A stretch of DNA of 28,683 nucleotides from SIG607 sp045655165 (GTDB lineage: Bacteria > Bacillota > Clostridia > Oscillospirales > Acutalibacteraceae), in assembly GCA_045655165.1 (NCBI GenBank), contig JAZOOT010000035.1, forward strand, positions 1 to 28,683, given 5' to 3'. Under the pieces are notes generated by a model, which did not search any database, had not been told where the DNA came from, and worked only from the letters and a program-made list of their open reading frames with translations. Position numbers and translations under genes: made by a program. This document shows, one piece after another, positions 1 through 6,690 of this stretch (its first letter is position 1; the number at the start of each line of letters is the position of its first letter).

Positions 1-22
1 TGTCTTAATTATAGCATAATAG

Positions 23-313
23 CAACTAAAAATAAAGGGAGAATATAATATTACTTTTGTATCTAATGTTGATAGTTTAGACTGGAAAGATAGCGCCACG
101 CCCGAAAACATTTGCAAAAGGGTGGTAAGCAAGGTTAAAAACGGCTCGATTGTGCTGTTCCACAACGATGCCGACCACACCCCTGCGGCACTGCCTAATA
201 TTTTAAAATGCCTCAAAGACGAGGGGTATGAGTTCGTGTTTATAAGCGATTTGATTTTAAAAGAAAACTACGAAATTAAGCACGACGGAACGCAGTGCAA
301 AATTGAAAATTAA
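23..313 (+). pseudogene. C-terminal fragment of a polysaccharide deacetylase (NodB/PdaB-like), 5' part broken or missing
   Basis: The open frame after the double stop TAA-TAG at 17-22 reads like the last third of a polysaccharide deacetylase. It has a VDSLDWKD segment at about 68-91, then NGSIVLFHND at about 143-172, HTPAALPNILKCLK, and a final GYEFVFISDLI helix. In this family the LxH motif here (LFHND) supplies a late conserved histidine of the NodB fold. These enzymes remove acetyl groups from cell-wall or exopolysaccharide N-acetylglucosamine. The family needs about 200 residues including an upstream metal-binding region, which is absent: the same frame is closed at 17-22 and no good start with a ribosome site precedes the homologous part. 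A GTG at 122 could start translation but would yield only a 63-residue piece. The reading is a decayed or frameshifted gene, although the window edge hides the upstream part. The homology is recognised by eye. Confidence 0.6.
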
Positions 314-321
314 AGAATAAG

Positions 322-349
322 TAATAAATAATAAATAATAAATAATAAA
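322..349. repeat. 7-bp tandem repeat TAATAAA, four copies
   Basis: Four exact head-to-tail copies of TAATAAA occupy 322-328, 329-335, 336-342 and 343-349, directly after the broken deacetylase. No coding frame of interest crosses them. They may be simple slippage-derived sequence or part of a degraded intergenic element. Confidence 0.85.
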
Positions 350-354
350 AATGT

Positions 355-383
355 GCCGTGCTATGCACGGCTTTATTTATTTT
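355..383 (+). terminator. Hairpin with T-rich tail after deacetylase fragment
   Basis: A perfect 7-bp stem, GCCGTGC (355-361) and GCACGGC (365-371), closes a TAT loop and is followed by TTTATTTATTTT. It resembles an intrinsic terminator for the upstream deacetylase remnant. Confidence 0.7.
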
Positions 384-409
384 GTTTCGCTATGCGAAAC
401 ACCTTTTTT
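384..409 (+). terminator. Second tandem hairpin with T-rich tail
   Basis: A second perfect 7-bp stem, GTTTCGC (384-390) and GCGAAAC (394-400), again has a TAT loop and a short T run at 404-409. It lies 12 bases after the first hairpin. It may be a back-up terminator or part of an extragenic repeat. The pair shares the core GC-TAT-GC. Confidence 0.55.
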
Positions 410-470
410 ATTCTTTTTTCTTTATTCTTTTTTCTTTATTCTTTATTATTTATTTATTTATTTATTTATT
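407..470. repeat. Pyrimidine-rich low-complexity tract
   Basis: The 14-bp unit TTTATTCTTTTTTC occurs twice in tandem (407-420, 421-434). A degenerate stretch follows, then TTTA repeated five times (449-468). No credible gene covers this stretch. The open frame at 351-557 is made almost wholly of F, Y, L and I residues from the repeats and is rejected as a protein. Confidence 0.8.
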
Positions 471-485
471 CTTCAAAACCCATTA

Positions 486-514
486 TTGAATTATGCGGAA
501 ATATTTGGTATACT
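486..514 (+). promoter_or_regulatory. Sigma-A-type promoter for the CHR transporter operon
   Basis: TTGAAT (486-491), a 17-base spacer and TATACT (509-514) make a good housekeeping promoter 32 bases before the ATG at 547. A ribosome site ACGAGG (about 533-538) precedes that ATG. Confidence 0.6.
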
Positions 515-546
515 ATTATTTAATGTTAATTTACGAGGTTTATTAA

Positions 547-1095
547 ATGAAAAATAGGTTTTTAAATGTGTTACGGCTGTTTGCTGTGTTCTTTAAAATT
601 GGCGCATTCACCTTTGGCGGTGGGTACGCCATGATTCCGTTTATTCAAAAGGAAACTGTTGAAAATAAAAAATGGATAACTGACGACGATATTTTAGAAA
701 TTGTTGCCATTGCGGAATCTACCCCGGGGCCTATTGCAATAAATATGGCTACCTTTGTGGGCTTTAAGGTTTGCGGATTTTGGGGCTCGTTTTTTGCTAC
801 ACTTGGCGTTGTGTTACCGTCGTTTATAATTATTCTTGCTATTTCATTTGTGCTAAACGCATTTCAAAATATTAAAGCGGTGCAGTATGCATTTTTTGGC
901 ATACGCGCAGGCGTTTTGGCGCTTTTGTTAAAGGCAATTTTAACTATGTATAAAAAGTGCAAAAAAGATGCGCTTTCATATATAATTATTGCGCTTTCTT
1001 TTGCCCTTACCGTTTTTCTTAATGTTCCCGCACTTGCCGTTATTATTGGTTGCGCGGTGCTTGGCCTTGTTTCTTTAAGGGGGAAAAAACAATGA
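547..1095 (+). CDS. CHR (chromate transporter) family protein, first half-size subunit
   Basis: This 182-residue, very hydrophobic protein is a short-chain member of the CHR family (ChrA-type), integral to the cytoplasmic membrane. The family signature is visible: FKIGAFTFGGGYAMIPF near residues 16-32 and ESTPGPIAINMATFVG near residues 58-73, followed by several membrane segments. Long ChrA proteins are two such domains fused. Short ones are encoded in pairs, as here, and are thought to work as a heteromeric pair. Known members export chromate, but many clostridial members have no tested substrate. The ATG at 547 follows an ACGAGG ribosome site and a promoter at 486-514. Its TGA stop overlaps the start of the next gene (ATGA at 1092-1095), so the two subunits are probably translationally coupled. 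The family call is firm; the substrate is inferred. Confidence 0.9.
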   Translation: MKNRFLNVLRLFAVFFKIGAFTFGGGYAMIPFIQKETVENKKWITDDDILEIVAIAESTPGPIAINMATFVGFKVCGFWGSFFATLGVVLPSFIIILAISFVLNAFQNIKAVQYAFFGIRAGVLALLLKAILTMYKKCKKDALSYIIIALSFALTVFLNVPALAVIIGCAVLGLVSLRGKKQ

Positions 1096-1676
1096 TATTT
1101 TTGAAACTGTTTTTAACCTTTTTTAAAATTGGCGCATTCACCTTTGGCGGCGGTTATGCAATGCTTCCGCTTATTAGCGAAGAAGTTTTGGCAAATGGTT
1201 GGCTTGAATCTGCTTCGATTGTAAACTTTATTGCGGTAAGCGAATCCACTCCAGGTCCTTTTGCAATAAATATTGCCACCTATATTGGTTCGGTTGTGGG
1301 CAGGGAATTTGGCATTTTGGGTGCCGTTTTCGGCTCATTTTGCGCCACACTTGGCGTTGTTTTGCCGTCGTTTATTATAATTTTAATTGTTGCGCGGTTT
1401 TATGAAAAATTTAAAACAAACAAAATTGTGGCAGGGGTTATGACAGGGCTTAAACCTGCCGTAATTGGCCTTATTGGTTCGGCTCTTATAGGAATGGCAA
1501 CCACAGTTTTCTTTCCAATGGGCTTTAGCGTTTCGGTGTTTAAAACGGCTGAATTTTTTGTATCGCTTGGCATATTTTTGCTTAGCGCGGTGCTTGTGTT
1601 TAAAAAGGTACACCCAATTATTATAATTGTAATTTCGGCTGTGCTTGGTATTATAAGCGGATATATGGTGAATTAA
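1092..1676 (+). CDS. CHR (chromate transporter) family protein, second half-size subunit
   Basis: The partner subunit has 194 residues and repeats the same signatures: FKIGAFTFGGGYAMLPL near the N-terminus and ESTPGPFAINIATYIG about 40 residues later, then hydrophobic membrane helices to the end. I chose the ATG at 1092 because it overlaps the preceding stop as ATGA and places the family motif about 10 residues from the start, as in its partner. An earlier in-frame start at 1050 would add 14 unrelated residues inside the upstream gene. The two proteins are related but not identical, consistent with an old duplication that gives opposite membrane topologies. The EamA gene begins one base after the stop, so all three genes probably form one transcript. 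The transported ion is unproven. Confidence 0.9.
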   Translation: MIFLKLFLTFFKIGAFTFGGGYAMLPLISEEVLANGWLESASIVNFIAVSESTPGPFAINIATYIGSVVGREFGILGAVFGSFCATLGVVLPSFIIILIVARFYEKFKTNKIVAGVMTGLKPAVIGLIGSALIGMATTVFFPMGFSVSVFKTAEFFVSLGIFLLSAVLVFKKVHPIIIIVISAVLGIISGYMVN

Positions 1677-1677
1677 A

Positions 1678-2547
1678 ATGACTAAAACAAACAAGGCAAG
1701 GGTAATGCTTGCCGTTTCAATGGCGGTTTTTGGCACAATTGGTATTTTTGTGCGGTTTACCGAAATATCGTCAAGTTTACTGGCACTGTGCAGAGCGGTA
1801 ATTGCCGCCGTGCTTTTGGGTTTGTTTTTAATAATAACAAAACAAAAAATAAATTTTTCTGCCATTAAAAGCGAAATTCCGCTTTTACTTGTGTCGGGTA
1901 TTGCAATGGGCTTTAACTGGATACTTTTATTTGAGGCCTATAAATACACAACAGTATCAGTTGCAACATTAAGTTATTACTTTGCGCCAATAATTGTTAC
2001 ACTTGTTTGCCCAATTTTGTTTAAGGAAAAAATGACGGCAAAGCAGTGGATTTGCTTTGTTATGTCAACACTTGGCATAGTGCTTATAACAGGCGTTGGC
2101 GATACATCAAAAAGCAACAAACATCTTTTGGGAATTGCTTTTGGGCTTTCGGCTGCCTGTTTATATGCAACGGTTATTATTTTAAACAAAAAAATACAAA
2201 AGGTAGGCGGAATTCACCGCACCTTTTTGCAGTTTGTTGCGGCAGTATTTGTACTGCTTCCATATGTTTTATTAACCGAACAAAGCGGTTTTGCGGGTGT
2301 TAATAAATTAGGTGTAATTTGCATTATGTTAATTGGTATTGTTCATACCGGCATTACATACTGTTTGTATTTTTCTTCAATAAAAGAACTTTCGGGGCAA
2401 GAAACCGCCGTTTTAAGTTATATTGACCCGCTTGTTGCGGTAGCGGTTTCGGTTTTAGTTTTAAAAGAAACCATAACACCGGTGCAAATTATTGGCGGAG
2501 TTTTAATTCTTGGGTTTACATTATTAAACGAAATAAAAAAGCAGTGA
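1678..2547 (+). CDS. EamA-family (drug/metabolite transporter superfamily) permease
   Basis: This 289-residue membrane protein has about ten predicted hydrophobic segments arranged as two EamA repeats. The first starts at VMLAVSMAVFGTIGIFVRF and the second around residue 150 (LLGIAFGLSAACLYATVII). Conserved features include the glycine-rich end of each repeat and the PLVAVAVSVLVLKE segment near the C-terminus. EamA proteins exchange small metabolites such as amino acids or nucleotide precursors; the substrate cannot be read from sequence. The ATG at 1678 lies one base after the CHR stop, which implies a shared transcript. The gene ends in a hairpin that contains its own TGA (2545-2547). A second, clearly different EamA gene lies at 8282-9199. 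Confidence 0.88.
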   Translation: MTKTNKARVMLAVSMAVFGTIGIFVRFTEISSSLLALCRAVIAAVLLGLFLIITKQKINFSAIKSEIPLLLVSGIAMGFNWILLFEAYKYTTVSVATLSYYFAPIIVTLVCPILFKEKMTAKQWICFVMSTLGIVLITGVGDTSKSNKHLLGIAFGLSAACLYATVIILNKKIQKVGGIHRTFLQFVAAVFVLLPYVLLTEQSGFAGVNKLGVICIMLIGIVHTGITYCLYFSSIKELSGQETAVLSYIDPLVAVAVSVLVLKETITPVQIIGGVLILGFTLLNEIKKQ

Positions 2548-2571
2548 GAACTTCTCACTGCTTTTTCTTTT
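2541..2571. terminator. Bidirectional intrinsic terminator between EamA gene and rubrerythrin
   Basis: GCAGTGAG (2541-2548) and CTCACTGC (2554-2561) form a perfect stem around the loop AACTT. T-rich sequence follows on the + strand (CTTTTTCTTTTA), and on the - strand a T-run follows from the A-run at 2531-2540. It can therefore stop both converging genes. The EamA stop codon lies inside the 5' arm. Confidence 0.85.
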
Positions 2572-2574
2572 ATA

Positions 2575-3114
2575 TTAGTAGTTTTCTTTGCGGAGTTCAA
2601 AATAGCTCTTTGGATGTGTGCAAACAGGGCAAACTTCAGGAGCTTTTGTACCAACAACAATGTGACCGCAGTTACGGCATTCCCAAACTTTGACTTCGCT
2701 CTTTTCAAAAACAGCGGCAGTTTCAACGTTTTTAAGAAGTGCGCGATAGCGTTCTTCGTGTGTTTTTTCAATAGCAGCAACTGCTCTAAAGCGGTAAGCA
2801 AGTGCGGTAAAGCCCTCTTCTTCGGCTTCTTTTGCAAATCTGTCGTACATATCGGTCCATTCGTAATTTTCACCGTCGGCCGCATTTGCAAGGTTAACGG
2901 CGGTATCACCAATGCCACCTAATTCTTTAAACCAAAGTTTAGCGTGTTCTTTTTCGTTTTCAGCAGTTTTCAAAAAGATTTCGGCAATTTGTTCGTAGCC
3001 CTCTTTTTTGGCAACCGAAGCGAAATAGGTATACTTGTTTCTGGCTTCGCTTTCGCCCGAAAAAGCTGTTCTTAAATTTTGTTCGGTTTTTGTACCTTTT
3101 AATTTTTCGTTCAT
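2575..3114 (-). CDS. rbr: Rubrerythrin, non-haem diiron peroxidase
   Basis: A 179-residue cytoplasmic rubrerythrin that reduces hydrogen peroxide in anaerobes using electrons from rubredoxin or NADH-linked carriers. The N-terminal four-helix ferritin-like domain (about residues 1-135) carries the expected iron ligands: E21 in SGESEARNKY, the E54xxH57 motif, and E116xxH119 with E120. The C-terminal rubredoxin-like knuckle holds C146xxC149 and C162xxC165. Length and domain order are standard. A ribosome site AGGAG precedes the ATG at 3114. It is the last gene of the minus-strand group, 75 bases after the membrane-protein gene. That gap holds a possible own promoter and a PerR-like box, so peroxide control is plausible. 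It ends at a two-way terminator. Confidence 0.96.
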   Translation of the reverse strand: MNEKLKGTKTEQNLRTAFSGESEARNKYTYFASVAKKEGYEQIAEIFLKTAENEKEHAKLWFKELGGIGDTAVNLANAADGENYEWTDMYDRFAKEAEEEGFTALAYRFRAVAAIEKTHEERYRALLKNVETAAVFEKSEVKVWECRNCGHIVVGTKAPEVCPVCTHPKSYFELRKENY

Positions 3115-3138
3115 TACTGTATCTCCTTTAAAATTGTT

Positions 3139-3153
3139 TTATAATATTTTGAA
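3139..3153 (-). promoter_or_regulatory. Candidate PerR operator upstream of rubrerythrin
   Basis: The + strand 15-mer TTATAATATTTTGAA matches 11 of the 14 fixed positions of the Bacillus PerR box TTATAATNATTATAA. It lies between the putative -10 and the rubrerythrin start. PerR controls peroxide-defence genes in many Bacillota. The region is AT-rich, so a chance match is possible. Confidence 0.4.
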
Positions 3154-3159
3154 CCGAAA

Positions 3160-3187
3160 ATAATAAATATATTCGGTATCAGTACAA
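3160..3187 (-). promoter_or_regulatory. Possible promoter for rubrerythrin
   Basis: On the minus strand TTGTAC (3187-3182), a 16-base spacer and TATTAT (3165-3160) resemble a sigma-A promoter that would allow rubrerythrin to be transcribed apart from the upstream genes. An inverted repeat, ACCGAA (3153-3158) and TTCGGT (3172-3177), overlaps it. Confidence 0.4.
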
Positions 3188-3189
3188 AA

Positions 3190-3840
3190 TTATTCTTCAG
3201 TTTTTGCTTTTGGCGGTCTTCCGCGGCGCTTTGGAGCAGGTTTTTCTTCGTTTTGCTCGCTTTTAATTTTTTTAATGTCTTCCGAAATATCGGGAGCAGG
3301 GTTTTTAAGTTCCTCAGCAGCCAATTCGGCAATGCGGTTTTCATACCAAAGGAAGTTTATAACATATGTAAATGCATAAACAGGCAAAGCAAAAACAAGG
3401 GTAATAAGCAAACTTACAAAGAAGTTAGGCACTGCGTTTTCGGTAAAAAGTTCAAGTGCAATGTTAATGCCAATTGAATTTGTGCTGAAAAGAAGTGCCA
3501 AAAGAAGCACAACCGAAAATACGGCAGTATAAACTGCGGTGTTAATAATGTAATAACGGTTGCGAATTTTTTTGTCTTCTTTGCTTAAAGAAAGCGGCAG
3601 GGGAGTTCCGTTAAAATTTTTGGGAACATCGTTTGAAAGCGATAATTTTTTAACTAAACCGTAAATTGCAAATATTAAGAACAGTAAAATAAATTCCCAT
3701 TCGCAAAGTTCGCCGTTTTTAAAGTGTTTGTAAAAAATTTCGGCAATAAGATAAATATACACAAACACAAGTGTTGAAAAAGCTGCTTTGCCGCCGGCAC
3801 CTTGGAATATAGCGCTTTTTTTATGTTTTTGTTTTTGCAT
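3190..3840 (-). CDS. Membrane protein of unknown function with AT-hook-like C-terminal tail
   Basis: I do not recognise this 216-residue protein. Four hydrophobic segments are visible, at about residues 21-37, 49-63, 98-119 and 139-165, so both ends probably face the same side of the membrane. The first ten residues are basic. After the last helix comes a charged tail of about 50 residues, first acidic (AAEELKNPAPDISEDIKK) and then basic. It ends in KRRGRPPKAK with the RGRP core typical of AT-hook minor-groove binding peptides (residues 205-213). The ATG at 3840 directly abuts the nadE stop with no spacer, so translation is probably coupled to nadE. No enzyme motif is present. An AT-hook in a membrane protein is unusual; the tail could instead be a generic polycationic membrane-surface or RNA contact. 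Confidence 0.8.
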   Translation of the reverse strand: MQKQKHKKSAIFQGAGGKAAFSTLVFVYIYLIAEIFYKHFKNGELCEWEFILLFLIFAIYGLVKKLSLSNDVPKNFNGTPLPLSLSKEDKKIRNRYYIINTAVYTAVFSVVLLLALLFSTNSIGINIALELFTENAVPNFFVSLLITLVFALPVYAFTYVINFLWYENRIAELAAEELKNPAPDISEDIKKIKSEQNEEKPAPKRRGRPPKAKTEE

Positions 3841-5715
3841 TTAAATGTCTCCCTTAAAAGAGGTTATTTCGTTTAACCAAATATCAGCACAAGCATCGCT
3901 TGGCATATTAAAACTTCCGCGTGGTGAAAGTGAAACTTCGGTTACTTTCGGTCCGTCGGGCATACAAGAACGTTTAAATTGCTGTGCAAAAAAACGCCTA
4001 ATAAAAACAGTAAGCCATTTTTTTATTGTTTCGGGCGAATATTCGCCATTAAAAGCAATTATGGCCATTCTTAAAATCTTTTTGGGCGAAAAACCAAAGC
4101 GCACAAAATAATAAATAAAGAAATCGTGAAGTTCATAAGGCCCAACAAGGTCTTCGGTTTTTTGGCTTATGTTTCCGCTTTCGTCACTTGGCAAAAGTTC
4201 GGGCGAAACGGGGGTATCAACAATATCAAGCAAAACTTTTTTTACGTCACCGCCAAGGCGGTTGGCTTCATAAGAAACAAGGTTTTTTACCAAGGTTTTT
4301 GGAATCGTTCCGTTAAGTGAATACATAGACATTTGGTCACCGCCGTAGGTCGCCCAACCCAGCGCTAATTCGCTTAAATCACCCGTGCCAACCAAAATAC
4401 CGTAAAGGCGGTTAGCAAGGTCCATAAGCACCTGCGTACGTTCGCGCGCTTGTGAATTTTCATAAGCAGCATCATATACACCGTCTGGTTGTTTAATGTC
4501 TTTTAAATGCAAATTAACTGCATCGCTAATGTTTATTTCTTCAATACTAACGCCAAGCAGTTCGCAAAGCGAAACGGCATTAGATTTTGTGCGGTTGGTT
4601 GTACCAAAACAGGGCAGGGTAAAGGCGCAAACGTTTTTGCGCGGTAAATCCATAAGGTCGGCAACGCGGGTGCAAACAAGCAAAGCAAGGGTGCTGTCAA
4701 GCCCACCTGAAATACCCAAAACCATTTTGTTTGTTTTGGTGTGCTCAAGGCGTTTTTTTAAGCCGAAAGTTTGAATATTTAAAGCATTTTCAAAATACTC
4801 TTCTTTATTTTGGTAAAACGGAATAAAAGGGTTTTTATTAAAACTTCGTGAAAGCGGGGTGTTCTTCACCCCTTGTTCAAAAAAAAACGTACGGTAGGTT
4901 GGTTCGCCAAATGAACAGTTTTCTTTGCTTAAAGCCGAAATAAGTTGTGTGTCAATTTCGGTTTCGGTTGTTTTTTCTTCAAACGGTTTTGTGCAAGCCA
5001 AAATGTTAAGGTTTTCGGCAATAATACTGTCACCGCCGTAAACGTAATCGGTGGAAGATTCGCTGTAATTGGCATTAGAATAAATAATGGCGCACTGCCT
5101 TATTGCTGAAAATACAGAAACCTTTTGCTTTATAAGTTCAAAAGAAGAAGCGGTTTGATAATTTGCAGAGGGGTTTGCAATAACCGAAGTAACAGGCAAA
5201 TCACAACCGAATAAATCGTCACCCAAAGCCACGCTAAAGGTAAAACTGCTAACGGTGTTACTTGCAAAAACAATATCGTTGCCAAAAGGAACTTCTTCGC
5301 CAAACAGGTTTATAAAACTGCCGTTTTTAATAAAACTGCCCGAACAAAAAACTGTGTTTTGTGTGGCTGTTTTTGGAACAACGCCCAAAATTTTTCCGCC
5401 TTTAATAATGGCTGCAGTGTTAAATAGTTTTGCTTTGTAACTAATGGGTGCCCCAACAACAACGCAAATATCAAGTTCTTTTGTGCAGTCGCGAATTTCC
5501 TTTATTGCTAAAGAACAAGCGTCATTAAGGGTGTTTGACATAAAAATATCGCCGCAGGAAGCCGAAGTCAAACACAGTTCGGGCAACACAAGCAAGCCCA
5601 CACCGTCTTTGTTGGCGCGGTTAATTTTTGAAATTATTTGGTTTTTGTTAAATTCTACCTCCGCAACCTTAATTTCGGTTTTTGCGGCGGCAACCTTAAT
5701 AAAGCCGTCTTTCAT
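3841..5715 (-). CDS. nadE: NAD(+) synthetase with N-terminal nitrilase-like domain lacking the catalytic cysteine
   Basis: This 624-residue protein has the two-domain layout of glutamine-dependent NAD synthetase, which turns nicotinate adenine dinucleotide into NAD with ATP. The N-terminal nitrilase-like glutaminase domain covers about residues 5-280 and the synthetase domain about 300-620. The synthetase half looks intact, with the PP-loop SGGLDS at 336-341, GTGDLSELALGWATYGGD, and SMYSLNGTIPKTLV. In the amidase half the triad Glu (E46 in LPELCLTS) and Lys (K115 in GVVPKT) are present. The family segment EICEDLW, which holds the nucleophilic cysteine, instead reads ALGDDLF (163-169), with glycine 165 at the cysteine position. 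The nearest cysteine is C171. The enzyme may therefore depend on free ammonia. It lies 33 bases after the hydrolase gene, and its TAA touches the ATG of the membrane protein. Confidence 0.93.
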   Translation of the reverse strand: MKDGFIKVAAAKTEIKVAEVEFNKNQIISKINRANKDGVGLLVLPELCLTSASCGDIFMSNTLNDACSLAIKEIRDCTKELDICVVVGAPISYKAKLFNTAAIIKGGKILGVVPKTATQNTVFCSGSFIKNGSFINLFGEEVPFGNDIVFASNTVSSFTFSVALGDDLFGCDLPVTSVIANPSANYQTASSFELIKQKVSVFSAIRQCAIIYSNANYSESSTDYVYGGDSIIAENLNILACTKPFEEKTTETEIDTQLISALSKENCSFGEPTYRTFFFEQGVKNTPLSRSFNKNPFIPFYQNKEEYFENALNIQTFGLKKRLEHTKTNKMVLGISGGLDSTLALLVCTRVADLMDLPRKNVCAFTLPCFGTTNRTKSNAVSLCELLGVSIEEINISDAVNLHLKDIKQPDGVYDAAYENSQARERTQVLMDLANRLYGILVGTGDLSELALGWATYGGDQMSMYSLNGTIPKTLVKNLVSYEANRLGGDVKKVLLDIVDTPVSPELLPSDESGNISQKTEDLVGPYELHDFFIYYFVRFGFSPKKILRMAIIAFNGEYSPETIKKWLTVFIRRFFAQQFKRSCMPDGPKVTEVSLSPRGSFNMPSDACADIWLNEITSFKGDI

Positions 5716-5748
5716 TACATAATCCCCAAAGTAAATATTATATATATT

Positions 5749-6690
5749 TTATGACTTTATACTAAACTTGTCAAGCCCTGCAATAAAACCTAAAATATCA
5801 AAATATACAGTTTCTTGGCTTATATCGTTAAGTATTTCGTGACGCGCAGCAGGGTACAGTTTTAAAAGCACACGGCGCACCCCTGCTTTTTTGTAATTTG
5901 TATAAACATCTTTTACACCTTTGCCGTAATTTCCAACAGGGTCGTCTGTTCCCGAAACCAACAAAACGGGCAAAAGTTTGTCAAAATTTTTAAAATGCTT
6001 CTTTTGGTTGCATAAATCAATAAGCATAATAAGGTCATGCATTGCACTTATAGAAAAATTGAATTTGCAAAACGGGTCGTTTTGGTATTTTTCTCTTATT
6101 TCTTGGTTAGATGTTATCCAAGAAGCACGGCTGTTTTCACCTTTGAATTTGTTGTTGTAACTGCCAAAACAAATGCTGTCAATAAACTTTGAAAAATACC
6201 TTTCGCCTTTTCGCTTTTTAATAAAATCGGTTAAAAATAAACCAAGTTTAGAAACGGGGTTTTTGCCCGCAGTCCCCATAATAATTAAACCCGCAAGTTC
6301 AAAAGAATATTTTTCGGCATAAAGTCGTGCCACAAACGAACCCATAGAGTGCCCCAAAAGAACAAGGGGAAAATTGGGGTATTCACTTTTTATTTGCTTT
6401 GTAACAAGGTGACAGTCGTCAACCAAAAGGGCATACCCGTTTTCACTTGCAATAAACCCAAGTTCGCTGTTATCATTTGCGCTTTTGCCGTGACCTACAT
6501 GGTCGTGAGTAACGCAAACATAACCGTTTTCACAAAGAAAACTTAAAAACGGGTCATATCGCTCAATGTATTCTTTCATTCCGTGAGTAAGCTGAAAAAT
6601 GCCCTTAATTTCACCGCTTGGAATGTATTTTTTGCAGTTAAGTAAATGAATGCCGTCGTTTGATTTAATAGTAAAATATTCTTTTTTCAT
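5749..6690 (-). CDS. Alpha/beta hydrolase, monoacylglycerol lipase-like (serine aminopeptidase S33 family)
   Basis: A 313-residue cytoplasmic alpha/beta hydrolase without a signal peptide. The nucleophile elbow is GHSMGS with serine 115. The oxyanion region is the QLTHGM segment near residue 35, the acid is probably in SGTDDPVG and the histidine in AARHEIL. The DHVGHGKS segment near 63-70 is typical of monoacylglycerol lipases and lysophospholipases of this family, which cleave acyl esters of glycerol. I chose the ATG at 6690 because it overlaps the glpK stop as TAATG; another ATG at 6702 would add four residues. Tight coupling to glycerol kinase suggests the hydrolase frees glycerol that GlpK then phosphorylates. 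That is inference, and a general esterase role remains possible. Confidence 0.88.
   Translation of the reverse strand: MKKEYFTIKSNDGIHLLNCKKYIPSGEIKGIFQLTHGMKEYIERYDPFLSFLCENGYVCVTHDHVGHGKSANDNSELGFIASENGYALLVDDCHLVTKQIKSEYPNFPLVLLGHSMGSFVARLYAEKYSFELAGLIIMGTAGKNPVSKLGLFLTDFIKKRKGERYFSKFIDSICFGSYNNKFKGENSRASWITSNQEIREKYQNDPFCKFNFSISAMHDLIMLIDLCNQKKHFKNFDKLLPVLLVSGTDDPVGNYGKGVKDVYTNYKKAGVRRVLLKLYPAARHEILNDISQETVYFDILGFIAGLDKFSIKS

Noticed and set aside
100..135. GGGTGG near 119-124 resembling the conserved T-box motif
   Set aside because: No specifier loop or stem I elements and no aminoacyl-tRNA-related gene follow; the bases code for the deacetylase fragment.
322..468. CRISPR-like repeat array
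   Set aside because: Repeats are 4-14 bp, directly adjacent, with no spacers and no cas genes.
351..557. Open frame of 68 codons through the repeat tract
   Set aside because: It is composed mainly of F, Y, L and I from simple T-rich repeats, has no ribosome site, and runs through two hairpins into the next gene.
2418..2918. Open frame on the minus strand covering the EamA end and rubrerythrin in another frame
   Set aside because: It crosses a bidirectional terminator and is out of frame with two convincing genes.
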